Shown: piece by piece, positions 42,809-51,798 of the stretch | Layout: every line of letters begins with the position of its first letter | How positions within the stretch are numbered: position 1 is the first letter of the stretch | Origin: Nitrospira sp. | GTDB taxonomy: Bacteria; Nitrospirota; Nitrospiria; Nitrospirales; Nitrospiraceae | Assembly (NCBI GenBank): GCA_035968315.1 | Contig: JAVYIN010000005.1 | Coordinates: 434,001 to 498,000 of the forward strand | Length of the DNA: 64,000 nucleotides | Reading direction: 5' to 3' | Position numbers and translations under genes: made by a program | The notes under the pieces: model-generated | What the model saw: the letters and a program-made list of their open reading frames with translations, nothing else | The model's database searches: none | Told to the model about the DNA's origin: nothing

Positions 42809-43147
42809 ATGCAGATCACACACCGCACAGCAGGATCCGCCGACATTCTCGATCTCGACGGCCAATTCAATTTCAGCGCCCGCAACGCCTTTACCACTGC
42901 GCTGGGAACCCTGACGAAACGCGGGGCCACCCACGTGCTGTTCAATTTTCGGCACGTGACTTTTATCGACAGCGCCGCCATCGGCCTCTTGGCGATCGCG
43001 GCACAGCAGTGCAAGCTGGTCAAATGCACGCTCGGCGTGGTTGGCGCGCAGGGAGCCGTCAAGCAAGTCCTGGCCCTGGCCCGTATCGATCAGCTGATTC
43101 CGACGTTTCCCGACGAAGCGGCGGCGCTTGGCGGGAAGGCGGCGTGA
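42809..43147 (+). CDS. STAS-domain anti-sigma-factor antagonist, first of a pair
   Basis: A 112-residue STAS domain with the strand H-V-L-F-N-F-R-H-V and the phosphorylation loop FIDSAAIGLL, where S55 is the expected phospho-acceptor. It starts 16 bp after cheB (CAGGAG ribosome-binding region). In partner-switching systems such proteins bind an anti-sigma kinase when unphosphorylated; candidate partners are the RsbW-like protein at 45187 and the PP2C phosphatase at 43573. Its loop (DSAAIG) differs slightly from the classic DSSGLG of the next gene. Confidence 0.88.
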   Translation: MQITHRTAGSADILDLDGQFNFSARNAFTTALGTLTKRGATHVLFNFRHVTFIDSAAIGLLAIAAQQCKLVKCTLGVVGAQGAVKQVLALARIDQLIPTFPDEAAALGGKAA

Positions 43148-43214
43148 AGTCCGAAGAAAAGGTTGGCGCACAGGAAGATGTGGCTCATCGACAGTGAATA
43201 TAAAAGGAGCGGGT

Positions 43215-43559
43215 ATGCTGATTACAGAACGATCGGTTCCTAACGCTGTGGTGCTCGATCTTAGCGGAGACTTAACCTATGCGCACCGCGAGGCCTTCAA
43301 GGCCACGGTGGAGGCCTTGCGCCAGAAAGGCTGCCGGCACGTCATCCTCAATATGGCGGATGTCCGGTTTGTGGACAGTTCCGGGCTTGGGCTGCTGGCG
43401 CTGGTCTCGCAGAATTTCAAGCTGGCTCAGGGGAAGATCAGCATGCTGCGGCCGCAGAGCTATGTGCGGGAGATCTTGGGGCTGGCGAATATTCCCAAGC
43501 TGATTCCGGTCTTCGATAACGAGCATGAGGCTATCACCGGGCGCGCAGAGGCGGCCTAG
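43215..43559 (+). CDS. STAS-domain anti-sigma-factor antagonist, second of a pair
   Basis: A 114-residue STAS domain with an exact RFVDSSGLGLLAL loop; S55 (after D54) is the expected phosphorylation site. AAAAGGAG precedes ATG 43215; the longer in-frame start at 43128 overlaps the previous gene and is unlikely. The next gene, a receiver-PP2C phosphatase, starts 13 bp downstream, and its product is a natural candidate to dephosphorylate this protein. With the neighbour at 42809 it gives one phosphatase two possible substrates. Confidence 0.9.
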   Translation: MLITERSVPNAVVLDLSGDLTYAHREAFKATVEALRQKGCRHVILNMADVRFVDSSGLGLLALVSQNFKLAQGKISMLRPQSYVREILGLANIPKLIPVFDNEHEAITGRAEAA

Positions 43560-43572
43560 CCCGATCCCTGCC

Positions 43573-44793
43573 ATGCCGCACGATCTCTCCAGCGCCTGGA
43601 CGACTCTTCACGCGGCCTCCCTGTCGCTGGGCCGCATTCCCACCGTATTGATCGTGGACGATGAGCCGGTGACGCGGCTGAGCCTGGCGGCGCGGCTTTC
43701 ACGCATGGGGGTTCGTGTGATCGAAGCCGCCAGCGGCCTGGAGGGGTTGGCGGCGATCCGGCGCGAGCGTCCGGATCTGACGATTATGGATTGGATGATG
43801 CCGGAAATGGACGGGCCGACCGTCTGCGAGGCGGTCCGGAGCGATCCGCATCTCCAGACCTCCCACATCATCCTCATGACGTCGCATGACGAGCCGGATC
43901 AGATTGCCGAAGGGCTGGCGCGCGGGGCCGACGATTTTCTGAGCAAATCGGCGAGCAAACAGGAAATGCTGGCGCGGGTGCAGTCCGGGCTGCGGTCGGC
44001 CGCGCTGGTGCGCAGTATTGAAGACACGCGCGATGCCCTGAAGCACAAGCAGGAGGAGTTGGAAACGGAATTGCGGTCGGCCGCGCTCTACGTGGAGTCG
44101 CTGCTCCCGCAAGCCGGCGAGGTGGCCCCCGGGCTTCAGTTGTCCTGGGTGTACCGCCCCTCTCTCGCGCTTGGCGGGGATCTCTTCAATCTCGCCCGCT
44201 GGGATGAGAACTCGCTGTATTTTTATATCCTGGACGCCTCCGGGCACGGCGTCTCCCCGGCGCTCCGCGCGGCGTCCTTTTCGACGTTTCTTCGCCCGGA
44301 GAATCTCCGTCATTGCATCGAGGCCAATAATCCCTCATGCATGCTGGCCGAAGCCAACCGGCATTACCCGATGACGCCGGAAGGGGAATATTTTACGATT
44401 TGGATGGGGAGCCTTTCACTGCATGACCGCACGCTCCGGTATGCGACCGCCGGGCACGGGGGCGCACTGGTGCAACACCGGGATGGATCGATCGAGTGGC
44501 TGACCGAACCGGGGCTGCCTCTCGGTCTTCTGCCGGATACGTCCTATGTGTTGAAGACGGCTCGTCTCGTTCCGGGTGACCGCGTGCTCTTGATGAGCGA
44601 TGGCCTCTATGAGGCGCCCTCACCGGCGGGCGAGGTGTGGGGATTGCAGCGTCTGGGGCGGATTCTCCGAGACACCGTCTCGCGCCCTCTCGCGGATGTG
44701 CTGCCTCAGCTGCTGGCGGAAGCCGAACGCTGGCACGGGGCCGCGAGCTTTCCCGACGATGCGGCGTTGATGGGGTTGGAATGCCTCGGCTGA
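43573..44793 (+). CDS. Receiver-PP2C serine phosphatase (RsbU/SpoIIE type)
   Basis: A 406-residue protein. The N-terminal receiver (about 20-140) has VLIVDDEPVTRLSL and phospho-acceptor Asp in T-I-M-D-W-M-M-P-E-M-D-G. A coiled coil (150-175) leads into a SpoIIE-type phosphatase with the metal-binding Asp set: A-L-G-G-D-L-F, L-D-A-S-G-H-G, M-S-D-G-L-Y-E and F-P-D-D-A-A-L. Phosphorylation of the receiver should control dephosphorylation of a STAS protein. The source of phosphate may be the HPt protein encoded next (44831) or CheA. The start ATG 43573 has no strong ribosome-binding site and is probably coupled to the STAS gene upstream. Confidence 0.9.
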   Translation: MPHDLSSAWTTLHAASLSLGRIPTVLIVDDEPVTRLSLAARLSRMGVRVIEAASGLEGLAAIRRERPDLTIMDWMMPEMDGPTVCEAVRSDPHLQTSHIILMTSHDEPDQIAEGLARGADDFLSKSASKQEMLARVQSGLRSAALVRSIEDTRDALKHKQEELETELRSAALYVESLLPQAGEVAPGLQLSWVYRPSLALGGDLFNLARWDENSLYFYILDASGHGVSPALRAASFSTFLRPENLRHCIEANNPSCMLAEANRHYPMTPEGEYFTIWMGSLSLHDRTLRYATAGHGGALVQHRDGSIEWLTEPGLPLGLLPDTSYVLKTARLVPGDRVLLMSDGLYEAPSPAGEVWGLQRLGRILRDTVSRPLADVLPQLLAEAERWHGAASFPDDAALMGLECLG

Positions 44794-44830
44794 ACCGGTG
44801 ATGCCGCAGGGAGGAGAGAGGAACGGAGCC

Positions 44831-45190
44831 ATGGATACCACCACGGTCTTCAATCTTGACGAGGCGCTGGCTCGTGTCGATGACGATATGGAGTTCCTGT
44901 GCACGCTGATGGCGATGCTGCTGGAACAGGCGCCGCATGATCTCGCGGCGATCCGGGCGGCCCTTGCGGCCGGCGATCCGGTAGCCGTCGCCCGCACGGC
45001 GCATCATTTGAAGGGGGCGGTATTGCAATTTTCCTCTCCGGCGCTTTACGAGTCGCTCAAAGAGCTGGAGGGACTGGGACGAGCCGGGAGGCTGCCGGAG
45101 GCGGCACCGGTCTACGCCCGTGTGGAAACCGGTCTGCAGCAGTTGCTCGAAGCGCTGCGGGCCATTCTTGCCAAAGGGGAACAGGTATGA
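44831..45190 (+). CDS. Histidine phosphotransfer (HPt) protein
   Basis: A 119-residue helical bundle with the HPt motif R-T-A-H-H-L-K-G-A; H58 is the expected phospho-acceptor, followed by the usual L-K-G. There is no kinase domain, so it passes phosphoryl groups between receivers. GAGAGAGGAACGGAG precedes ATG 44831. Its stop overlaps the start of the next gene (ATGA), which itself begins with a receiver domain, and the preceding gene also has a receiver, so phosphotransfer between the two is likely. Its kinase is not encoded in this module; CheA or one of the two NarL-type kinases could supply it. Confidence 0.88.
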   Translation: MDTTTVFNLDEALARVDDDMEFLCTLMAMLLEQAPHDLAAIRAALAAGDPVAVARTAHHLKGAVLQFSSPALYESLKELEGLGRAGRLPEAAPVYARVETGLQQLLEALRAILAKGEQV

Positions 45191-46086
45191 ATCGGAGTAC
45201 TCCAGACTGCACAGTGCTTGTCGTCGATCCGTGCCAGGACACCCAAGCGCACATTCTCAGCCATATGCAGGAACGGGGATTTTCCGTCATTACCGTTGCC
45301 GATCCTGCCGCGGCGCTGGCGACGATTGACCTGACCACTCCGGACATTGTGCTGACCGATTCCTTTCTTCCGGAAGGGGGCGGGCTTGCTCTGACGAAGA
45401 CGCTTCGAAGCCGGCTGGCGCCCTGCCCGGTGATTGTGATGTCCGAACAGCAATCCGAGCAGGCGGTGATTCATGCGCTCCGGGCCGGAGCAGTCGATTA
45501 TTTGCACAAGCCGATCGGGGTTGAGGAACTGTCCCATGCGCTGCAGCGCGCCCGGCATCAGCGGTCGATCGACATCGAAGGTCTGTCCGGCATTCTCCGG
45601 TCCGATTACAGTCTGGCCATGGAATCGGATCCCGTTCATATTCCCGGTGTCGTCTCCTGGCTGCTGCGCGCCACGGCCACGACGCTGTCCGATACGACCC
45701 GGCTGCATTTGCGGGGGGCCTTGCAGGAATTGCTGCTCAATGCCGTCGAACATGGCACCTTGGACATTTCGTACCATGGCAAGCAGGAGGCCATTGCGCA
45801 GAATCGCTACGGCGAACTGGTGCAGGAACGGCTGCTCCAGTCCCGCCGTACGCCACGCGCCGTGACGATCCACGTTCACTGCGACCGGATCGCTCGTGTG
45901 CTCGAATACACGATCGCCGACGAGGGGCGGGGATTCGATTGGCAGGGTGTGCTGCGCCAGGCCCACATGGCCTGTGATGTGGAAGACACCAGCGGGCGCG
46001 GCATCTTCCTGGCGCGCTCGTTTTTTCCCTCGCTCAGCTATAACGAGCACGGCAATGCCGTCACCTTCTCGGTCCCCCTGGATTAA
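45187..46086 (+). CDS. Receiver-fused anti-sigma-type kinase (RsbW-like HATPase)
   Basis: A 299-residue protein. The receiver (about 8-125) has VLVVDPCQD and a phospho-acceptor Asp in I-V-L-T-D-S-F-L-P; the first acidic pair is altered to D-P. A HATPase_c_2 domain (about 160-299) shows L-Q-E-L-L-L-N-A-V-E-H-G (N box), A-D-E-G-R-G-F-D-W and T-S-G-R-G-I-F-L-A (G boxes), as in RsbW/SpoIIAB serine kinases. It should phosphorylate the STAS proteins and may hold a sigma factor or other target. It overlaps the HPt gene by 4 bp and ends the module. No sigma gene is adjacent. Confidence 0.85.
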   Translation: MNRSTPDCTVLVVDPCQDTQAHILSHMQERGFSVITVADPAAALATIDLTTPDIVLTDSFLPEGGGLALTKTLRSRLAPCPVIVMSEQQSEQAVIHALRAGAVDYLHKPIGVEELSHALQRARHQRSIDIEGLSGILRSDYSLAMESDPVHIPGVVSWLLRATATTLSDTTRLHLRGALQELLLNAVEHGTLDISYHGKQEAIAQNRYGELVQERLLQSRRTPRAVTIHVHCDRIARVLEYTIADEGRGFDWQGVLRQAHMACDVEDTSGRGIFLARSFFPSLSYNEHGNAVTFSVPLD

Positions 46087-46178
46087 CGGCGGTGAACAGG
46101 ATCGTGTGATCGTCTCTCCTCGTCTCTTTCCGCGCGTGCTTCCAACGCGGTCTTCTCCTGTCTCTCAGGCGCTGCCTG

Positions 46179-46207
46179 AATTAACGGAAAATTAACGCTC
46201 CTGTGAC
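46179..46207 (+). promoter_or_regulatory. Candidate Pho box upstream of psiE
   Basis: Three direct repeats at 11-bp period: AATTAAC (46179), AATTAAC (46190), CTGTGAC (46201), each followed by 4 bp. The 7+4 layout is that of PHO boxes, and the TTAAC core matches the boxes upstream of both pstS genes here. Confidence 0.7.
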
Positions 46208-46283
46208 GCCTCTGGAATAGGGGACCGGTAGAGTCCTGTTTAGTACACAGGCCTGGTGACGCTTTCACCGAAGGGAGAGAGGA

Positions 46284-46796
46284 ATGATGAGCGGACGTCC
46301 AGTGGCGATGACCGGAGTCTTTGCCGCAACATGGAACGGGGTGCGGTTTCCCAAGCCCTGGCGCGATGCCAGTCCGTCGGACTTGGCGGCAATTTGGGAG
46401 AAGGGCACCCAGGTGGTCTTGAGCCTGCTGATTATCACCATTCTGGTGGGATTCACCGGCGGCGTGATCAAAACGTTCATCGGTTTGCATCTGGTCTGGA
46501 CTGCCGATGTTGAGATCGGGCTCCGGCATCTCATCGTCAATACGCTGACCCTGTTAGCGGTCGTGGAAGTGCTCAAAACGACTCTGGCCTACTTCTCTGA
46601 AGGGCGAGTGCGTGTCACCTTCATTGTCGATACGGTTCTGGTTGTGATGCTGACAGAAGTGATTTCCCTGTGGTTTACGGGAGGCGAGTGGCAGAAACTG
46701 GCCCTGCTGGCCGGCATTTTGCTTACGCTGGGATCGATCCGTGTCGTGGCGGTGCGTTTTAGTCCCGCACAATCGGCGCACGTGCCGCAGGCATAG
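46284..46796 (+). CDS. psiE: PsiE-family membrane protein
   Basis: A 170-residue protein with four predicted membrane helices (about 45-65, 80-102, 112-130 and 138-156), matching the PsiE (phosphate-starvation-inducible) family in size and layout. The V-E-V-L-K-T segment after the second helix is typical. Function is not established for the family. The start ATG 46284 follows GGGAGAGAGGA; ATG 46287 is also possible. A Pho-box-like repeat lies 77-105 bp upstream, and the pst operon is downstream on the other strand, so phosphate regulation is likely. Confidence 0.85.
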   Translation: MMSGRPVAMTGVFAATWNGVRFPKPWRDASPSDLAAIWEKGTQVVLSLLIITILVGFTGGVIKTFIGLHLVWTADVEIGLRHLIVNTLTLLAVVEVLKTTLAYFSEGRVRVTFIVDTVLVVMLTEVISLWFTGGEWQKLALLAGILLTLGSIRVVAVRFSPAQSAHVPQA

Positions 46797-46838
46797 GGTG
46801 TGGTTTGGGTCGTATTGTGACCGTTTCAGGAGGATATT

Positions 46839-47087
46839 ATGCCGAGTATTGAATTGCTGGATAGGCCGACCATGTGTCAGACGCCGCTTGAGGCCCTTGA
46901 ACAAGGCATTCTCGACCACCTCGAGGAGCAGGCCGTGATCGGATTGGATACGTTGGTTGTTTTGATGTCCGACTATAGTTGGAGTCAAGTCTTTCACGCC
47001 GTCGATCGGCTGGCCCGCAACGGCAAGATCACGCTTCGCCGGTATCGCAGTGACTATACCCTCTTTTCGACCCTCTACGCCGCCTAG
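46839..47087 (+). CDS. Small winged-helix-like protein of unknown function
   Basis: An 82-residue protein preceded by a good CAGGAGG ribosome-binding site. Residues 20-75 look like a compact winged helix: two helices (L-E-A-L-E-Q-G-I-L-D-H-L; S-Q-V-F-H-A-V-D-R-L-A-R) and a short basic hairpin (G-K-I-T-L-R-R-Y-R). It might bind DNA or RNA, but no family can be named. It lies 42 bp after psiE on the same strand, so it may share the psiE promoter and respond to phosphate. Confidence 0.7.
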   Translation: MPSIELLDRPTMCQTPLEALEQGILDHLEEQAVIGLDTLVVLMSDYSWSQVFHAVDRLARNGKITLRRYRSDYTLFSTLYAA

Positions 47088-47183
47088 CCCTCGTCAATAC
47101 CGGCCGCCTTCATGGCAGGAAGGCTTCGCATTGAATCAATCCAGCGGGGAACCCGCCTGCCCTTCACAGACTCTTCGTTCTGG

Positions 47184-47852
47184 TCAGGATGCGCCGGAGG
47201 GGGGCATGTGGCGGATAATCTTGCCTTCCACCATATAGATGACGAGTTCAGAGATATTGGTGGCATGATCGGCAATGCGCTCGATGTATTTGCCGATGAA
47301 CGTCAGGCGGATCGCGCGGGAGATCGTGCCGGGATTTTCGATCATAAAGGAGAGGAGTTCCCGGAACAGCTGGTGGGTCAGATTGTCGACGCCGTCGTCG
47401 TCGGCACAGACTTTTCTGGCCAGCGCCGCGTCCGACCGCACAAACGCATCCAGGCATTCCCGCACCATCCGCATCGCCCAATCGGCCATGCGGGGGATAT
47501 CGATGTAGGGCTTCAGCTGGGGCTCTTCGTTGAGCTCGATGACGCGCTCGCAGATATTTTCGGCCAGGTCGCTCATCCGTTCGAGTTCGGTGGAGATTTT
47601 CATGGCGGTTGTAACAAACCGAAGATCTCCGGCCGCCGGCGCCTGAAGGGCCAGGAGCCGGATGCATCGTTCATCGATGTCCACATCGAAACGATTCACC
47701 AGGGTGTCCCGCTCGATGATGCGTGAGGCCAGATCGATATCACGATCGACCAATGCCTTGATCGAACCCGCAATTTGCTCTTCGACGAGGGCGCCCATCC
47801 GCAATATTTGCGCTCTCAACTCGGCGAGTTCTTGGTCAATGTGTCGGTGCAT
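47184..47852 (-). CDS. phoU: Phosphate-system regulator PhoU
   Basis: A 222-residue protein with two PhoU repeats of three helices each. It shows the pattern H-I-D-Q-E-L-A-E-L-R, D-L-A-S-R-I-I-E-R-D, F-V-T-T-A-M-K-I-S-T-E-L-E-R-M-S-D-L-A-E-N-I in repeat one and F-I-G-K-Y-I-E-R-I-A-D-H-A-T-N-I in repeat two; the E/D-rich (E-x-x-x-D) metal sites are kept. PhoU acts with the Pst transporter and PhoR to signal phosphate sufficiency. ATG 47852 (GGGAG upstream) is preferred to a longer frame that overlaps pstB. It is the last gene of the pst operon; no phoB/phoR is found nearby. Confidence 0.94.
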   Translation of the reverse strand: MHRHIDQELAELRAQILRMGALVEEQIAGSIKALVDRDIDLASRIIERDTLVNRFDVDIDERCIRLLALQAPAAGDLRFVTTAMKISTELERMSDLAENICERVIELNEEPQLKPYIDIPRMADWAMRMVRECLDAFVRSDAALARKVCADDDGVDNLTHQLFRELLSFMIENPGTISRAIRLTFIGKYIERIADHATNISELVIYMVEGKIIRHMPPSGAS

Positions 47853-47875
47853 CGCAGCTCCCGTTTCTGCCGTTG

Positions 47876-48661
47876 TTAGCCGAACCGGCCGGTGACGTAT
47901 TCCTCGGTCAGAGTATTCGAGGGATTGGTAAACATGATGTCCGTGCGGTTCCACTCGACCAGCGTGCCTTCGTACATGAAGGCCGTATAGTCCGAGACCC
48001 GCGCCGCCTGCTGCATGTTATGGGTCACAATGACGATGGTGACTTTCTCCTTGAGCGCCGTGATCAGCTCCTCGATTCGGGCCGTGGCGGTCGGGTCCAG
48101 CGCCGAGGTCGGTTCATCGAAGAGCAGCATTTCAGGATTGGTGGCCAGTGCGCGGGCGATGCAGAGCCGCTGCTGCTGGCCTCCCGAGAGATTGAAGGCG
48201 AGGCTGTGGAGCCGGTCTTTGACTTCCGTCCACAGCGCCGCGTCGCGCAAGGCGCGTTCGACCGTCTCGTCGAGATCCCGGCGTCGTGCGATGCCGCGGA
48301 TACGCTGGCCGTAAGCCACATTCTCATAAATGGAGCTGGGGAATGGGTTGGGTTTTTGAAACACCATGCCGAGGCGCATCCGGATTTCGATCGGATCCAC
48401 GTCCTGGGCAATCAGATTGATCCCGTCCGGATAGAGCCGCACTTCGCCCTCGTACCGGTTGCCGGGATATAAATCGTGCATGCGATTGAGGCACCGCAGG
48501 AAGGTCGTCTTGCCGCATCCGGACGGGCCGATGAGGGCCGTCGCCCGGCGTTCGGGAAGCGCCAGGGAGATCTGCTTGAGAGCCTGGACGCTCCCGTAAT
48601 AGAAGCTCAAGCCTTTTGCTTCAGCTTTCAAGGGCGGGCGGACTTCGGCTGTGATTGTCAT
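47876..48661 (-). CDS. pstB: Phosphate ABC transporter ATP-binding protein PstB
   Basis: A 261-residue ABC ATPase. Walker A is GPSGCGKT (45-52), the signature is [15 protein letters not shown] and Walker B is [13 protein letters not shown]; the switch His follows in V-T-H-N-M-Q-Q-A. The opening [13 protein letters not shown] is typical of PstB. It energises phosphate import through PstA and PstC. It is encoded 4 bp after pstA and 23 bp before phoU. Confidence 0.96.
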   Translation of the reverse strand: MTITAEVRPPLKAEAKGLSFYYGSVQALKQISLALPERRATALIGPSGCGKTTFLRCLNRMHDLYPGNRYEGEVRLYPDGINLIAQDVDPIEIRMRLGMVFQKPNPFPSSIYENVAYGQRIRGIARRRDLDETVERALRDAALWTEVKDRLHSLAFNLSGGQQQRLCIARALATNPEMLLFDEPTSALDPTATARIEELITALKEKVTIVIVTHNMQQAARVSDYTAFMYEGTLVEWNRTDIMFTNPSNTLTEEYVTGRFG

Positions 48662-48665
48662 CGCA

Positions 48666-49610
48666 TCACCAATGGATCCGTTTTCTGAAACGCGCCCGAA
48701 TCACGATCGCAAGCGCATTCATGGCCAGGGTCATCAGGAGCAGCACGATTCCTGCGGCAGCGGCGTTCAGATGGAAGGCTTCCTGTGGACGGGACACCCA
48801 GTTGAACATTTGAATGGGCATGACGGTAAACGGATCGAAGATCCACTCGAACGACACAAAGGGCCTCTCCGGCTGCCAGGGGGGATGCGGAAGAAACGCG
48901 ATGAAGGACAAGGCCCCGACGGTCAACAACGGCGCGGTTTCGCCGACGGCCCGCGACAGGGCGAGGATCAACCCGGTGAGGATTCCGCCCATCGAGTAGG
49001 GCACCACATGATCCTTGACGGTTTGCCATTTCGTGGCGCCCAGCGCGTAGGCCGCTTCCCGAATCTGCGGCGGCACCGCCCGAATCGCTTCACGCGTGGC
49101 GATGATGACCATCGGCAGGATCAGCATAGCCAGGGTCAAGCCGGCCGTCAGGAAGCTCTGCCCCAGATGAAATTCGTACACGAACAGCCCGAGTGCCATC
49201 AGGCCATAGACGATCGATGGCACGCCGGCCAGGTTCGCAATGTTGATCTCGATCAGGTCGGTCATCCAATTCCTGGGCGCGTATTCTTCCAGATAAATAG
49301 CCGCCCCCAGTCCCAACGGAACCGCGGTCAGTGCCGTCAGGAACATGACGAGCAGGGTCCCGATCCAGGCGCTCAGAATGCCGGCCTGCTCTGGAAACCG
49401 CGACGGAAAGGAGGTCAGGAATTGCCAGGACAGGCGGCCGATGCCATCCAAGGCAAGCTGACCGAGGAGGGCCAGTAGGACGGCGAGTGCCACCAGCATG
49501 GCCATCAGTCCCAGAAGCGCAAAGAGCAGATCAGCGCGCTTGTGGCGCGCGATGATCCCTCGCAACGAGGCGGGCTTAATAGACTTGTCGATAGCGTTTT
49601 CTGAGGACAT
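48666..49610 (-). CDS. pstA: Phosphate ABC transporter permease PstA
   Basis: A 314-residue permease with six membrane helices and the PstA signature ([35 protein letters not shown]). ATG 49610 overlaps the 3' end of pstC by 35 bp; TTG 49619 is possible but less likely. It forms the membrane channel with PstC. The E-E-Y-A-P and [12 protein letters not shown] segments are shared with PstC, as expected for the two related subunits. Confidence 0.95.
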   Translation of the reverse strand: MSSENAIDKSIKPASLRGIIARHKRADLLFALLGLMAMLVALAVLLALLGQLALDGIGRLSWQFLTSFPSRFPEQAGILSAWIGTLLVMFLTALTAVPLGLGAAIYLEEYAPRNWMTDLIEINIANLAGVPSIVYGLMALGLFVYEFHLGQSFLTAGLTLAMLILPMVIIATREAIRAVPPQIREAAYALGATKWQTVKDHVVPYSMGGILTGLILALSRAVGETAPLLTVGALSFIAFLPHPPWQPERPFVSFEWIFDPFTVMPIQMFNWVSRPQEAFHLNAAAAGIVLLLMTLAMNALAIVIRARFRKRIHW

Positions 49611-50520
49611 GGCCGGCAATGTTAAACACCAGTGTCATCAATAAGAGCGTCAGACCTGTCGCAAAAATCGTTTGATAGCCGATGCTGCCGTGCGGCACAT
49701 CGCCGAGGCTGACTTGCACGATATAGGCCGTCATCGTGGCGGCCGGTTCAAGCGGATTCCACGTCAGTGTCGGTTGCATGCCGGCGGCAATCGCCACCAC
49801 CATGGTTTCCCCGATTGCGCGGGAGACGCCCAGCACATAGGCGGCGGCAATCCCCGAGAGCGCCGAGGGAACGACTACCCGCAGCGCGGTCTGCATTTTG
49901 GTGGCGCCCAGGGCATAGGCGCCTTCCCGAAGATAGACCGGCACGGCGCGCATCGCATCCTCACTGACGGAACTGACGTATGGCACGATCATGATGCCGA
50001 TGACCAGTCCGGCGCTGAGCATATTGAAGCCCGGAAGATCCGGCCAGAGCTTTTGAAGGGCGGGAGTCACGAACAATAACGCAAAGTATCCATAGACTAC
50101 AGTGGGGACGGCGCTTAAGAGTTCCAAAGCCGGCTTGACCGCCTCGCGGACCTGGTGCGGCGCGTATTCGCTCAGGTAGATCGCAATCAGGCTGCCGGAC
50201 GGGATTGCGACGAGCAGGGCGACGGTTGTCGTCACCAACGTACCGGACACCAGCGAGAGCATGCCGTAATGCGGCTCGGCAAAGAGGGGCGTCCATTGCC
50301 GGTCGGTCATAAACTCGATGAACGAGACATGCCGAAAGAAGGCGAATGACTCGTAGGCGAGCACTCCGACAATGCCCACGGTGATGGCCACGGACGTTAA
50401 GGCTGCCAGGAATAACAGCAGCTCAATGCCCTTCTCCTTGACGCGGGGGGGCAGGAGTGCGGCCCTCCGAGAGGCGGCGGCCTTTTTGAAGACCTGGGCT
50501 TTCACCACATCAGCATCCAT
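49576..50520 (-). CDS. pstC: Phosphate ABC transporter permease PstC
   Basis: A 314-residue permease with six membrane helices. The periplasmic loop after helix 1 has the F-M-T-D-R-Q-W-T-P-L-F segment of PstC proteins. The cytoplasmic coupling loop is [12 protein letters not shown], and the last loop carries S-R-A-I-G-E-T-M. The N-terminal 30 residues before helix 1 are basic and Ala-rich. Start ATG 50520 lies 12 bp downstream of the pstS stop; its ribosome-binding site is weak, suggesting coupling. Confidence 0.95.
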   Translation of the reverse strand: MDADVVKAQVFKKAAASRRAALLPPRVKEKGIELLLFLAALTSVAITVGIVGVLAYESFAFFRHVSFIEFMTDRQWTPLFAEPHYGMLSLVSGTLVTTTVALLVAIPSGSLIAIYLSEYAPHQVREAVKPALELLSAVPTVVYGYFALLFVTPALQKLWPDLPGFNMLSAGLVIGIMIVPYVSSVSEDAMRAVPVYLREGAYALGATKMQTALRVVVPSALSGIAAAYVLGVSRAIGETMVVAIAAGMQPTLTWNPLEPAATMTAYIVQVSLGDVPHGSIGYQTIFATGLTLLLMTLVFNIAGHVLRKRYRQVY

Positions 50521-50531
50521 CTGAAATACTC

Positions 50532-51548
50532 TTAGAGCGTCGCTTCCCGTTTCAGGAGATCTTCGATGGTCAAGCCAATGGTGGAATGGCCTTGAAAGGC
50601 TGTTCCCAGTTTTCCCTTCTGAAAATGCGAGAGCACGAGGCTATAGGTTTCTTTGGGGAGCGGCACATACTTCACTTGAGGCACCAAGGTCGGAGCCTGG
50701 GCCAGATAAAACTCGACGAAGCGCTTCACCTCCGGCTTGCTGGCCGCTGGTACATTCACATAAATGAACATCGGGCGGGAGAGCGGCTGATACAATCCGT
50801 TTTCGACGGTCTCTCTCGACGGCCGCATCGGTCCATATCCCCCGTCCACCGCGACGGCTTTCAATCGCTTCTTGTTCGGCTCGAAGTAGGCGTAGGGAAT
50901 ATAGCCCAGCGCCTGTTTGTCGTTGGAGATGCCCTGCACCAGCGTGTTGTCATCTTCGCTCGCCGTATAATCGCCGCGGCTCGCTTTGGCTTTGCCGACG
51001 ACGGCTTCGGTGAAATAGTCGAAGGTACCGGAGTCCGAACCGGCGCCGAAGAGTTTCAGCGGCTGATCTGGCCAGGTGGAGCGGATCTGATTCCATTTCA
51101 TCACACGTCCTTGGGCGGCCGGTTCCCAGATCTTTTTCAGCTCCGCGACCGTGATCGAATCAATCCAAGTTGCCTGTTGACTCACCGCGATGGTCAGCGC
51201 GTCGAAGGCGATCGGCAATTCGTAGTATTGAATGCCGCTGGCGCGGCAGGCTTCCATTTCGCTGGCTGAGATAGGGCGGGAGGCATCCTGCACGTCGGTT
51301 TCCCCGCGGCAAAATTTCTTGAATCCCCCGCCGGTTCCTGAGATTCCGACTGTGACCCGGACCGATCCGCGCGTCTCCTTCTGAAACTCTTCGGCCACCG
51401 CTTCGGTGATGGGAAACACCGTGCTCGATCCATCGACCTTGACCAGCGTGGTCGTTTCAGACTGTGTGGGACCTGCGGGCCAAGCCGAGAGCCCCAGCAC
51501 AACCAGGCCTATTACCGCTCTCATTCCATAGGATTGAATGAATTGCAT
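50532..51548 (-). CDS. pstS: Phosphate-binding protein PstS, pst-operon copy
   Basis: A 338-residue binding protein. A signal peptide (about 1-30) is followed by [13 protein letters not shown], the start of the phosphate-binding fold, then [12 protein letters not shown] and D-V-Q-D-A-S-R-P-I. Residues of the phosphate site (S-S-T, the D of [10 protein letters not shown]) are evident. ATG 51548 follows GAGGAGGCG. It delivers phosphate to PstCAB. The promoter region carries three 11-bp-period repeats at 51629-51657, consistent with phosphate control. Confidence 0.95.
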   Translation of the reverse strand: MQFIQSYGMRAVIGLVVLGLSAWPAGPTQSETTTLVKVDGSSTVFPITEAVAEEFQKETRGSVRVTVGISGTGGGFKKFCRGETDVQDASRPISASEMEACRASGIQYYELPIAFDALTIAVSQQATWIDSITVAELKKIWEPAAQGRVMKWNQIRSTWPDQPLKLFGAGSDSGTFDYFTEAVVGKAKASRGDYTASEDDNTLVQGISNDKQALGYIPYAYFEPNKKRLKAVAVDGGYGPMRPSRETVENGLYQPLSRPMFIYVNVPAASKPEVKRFVEFYLAQAPTLVPQVKYVPLPKETYSLVLSHFQKGKLGTAFQGHSTIGLTIEDLLKREATL

Positions 51549-51628
51549 GGCGCCTCCTCGACTATCTCTGTTTGTCGATCTGCATGAAGACTATGTGCGC
51601 CAGGATACTCAAGCGGGCTTCCGGTGAG

Positions 51629-51657
51629 GTTACCGTGGTGTTAATTCGGTGTTAACA
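51629..51657 (-). promoter_or_regulatory. Candidate Pho box upstream of pstS
   Basis: On the minus strand: TGTTAAC, AATTAAC and CGGTAAC at exactly 11-bp period, each followed by 4 bp (ACCG, ACCA, CTCA). The layout matches a three-unit PHO box with a TAAC core; about 80-110 bp upstream of the pstS ATG. Confidence 0.75.
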
Positions 51658-51798
51658 TTGTCCGGCCGGCATTCCGTTTTTCTGCTGGTGGATCGGAGGC
51701 TCGGGATCTGAATCAGGTGAATGGGCGGCGAGAATATGGACGGCGGCAGCCGGCTTCCGTCGAGCCTGGCCTGCGAGGGAAGACTGGCGGAGAAAGAA

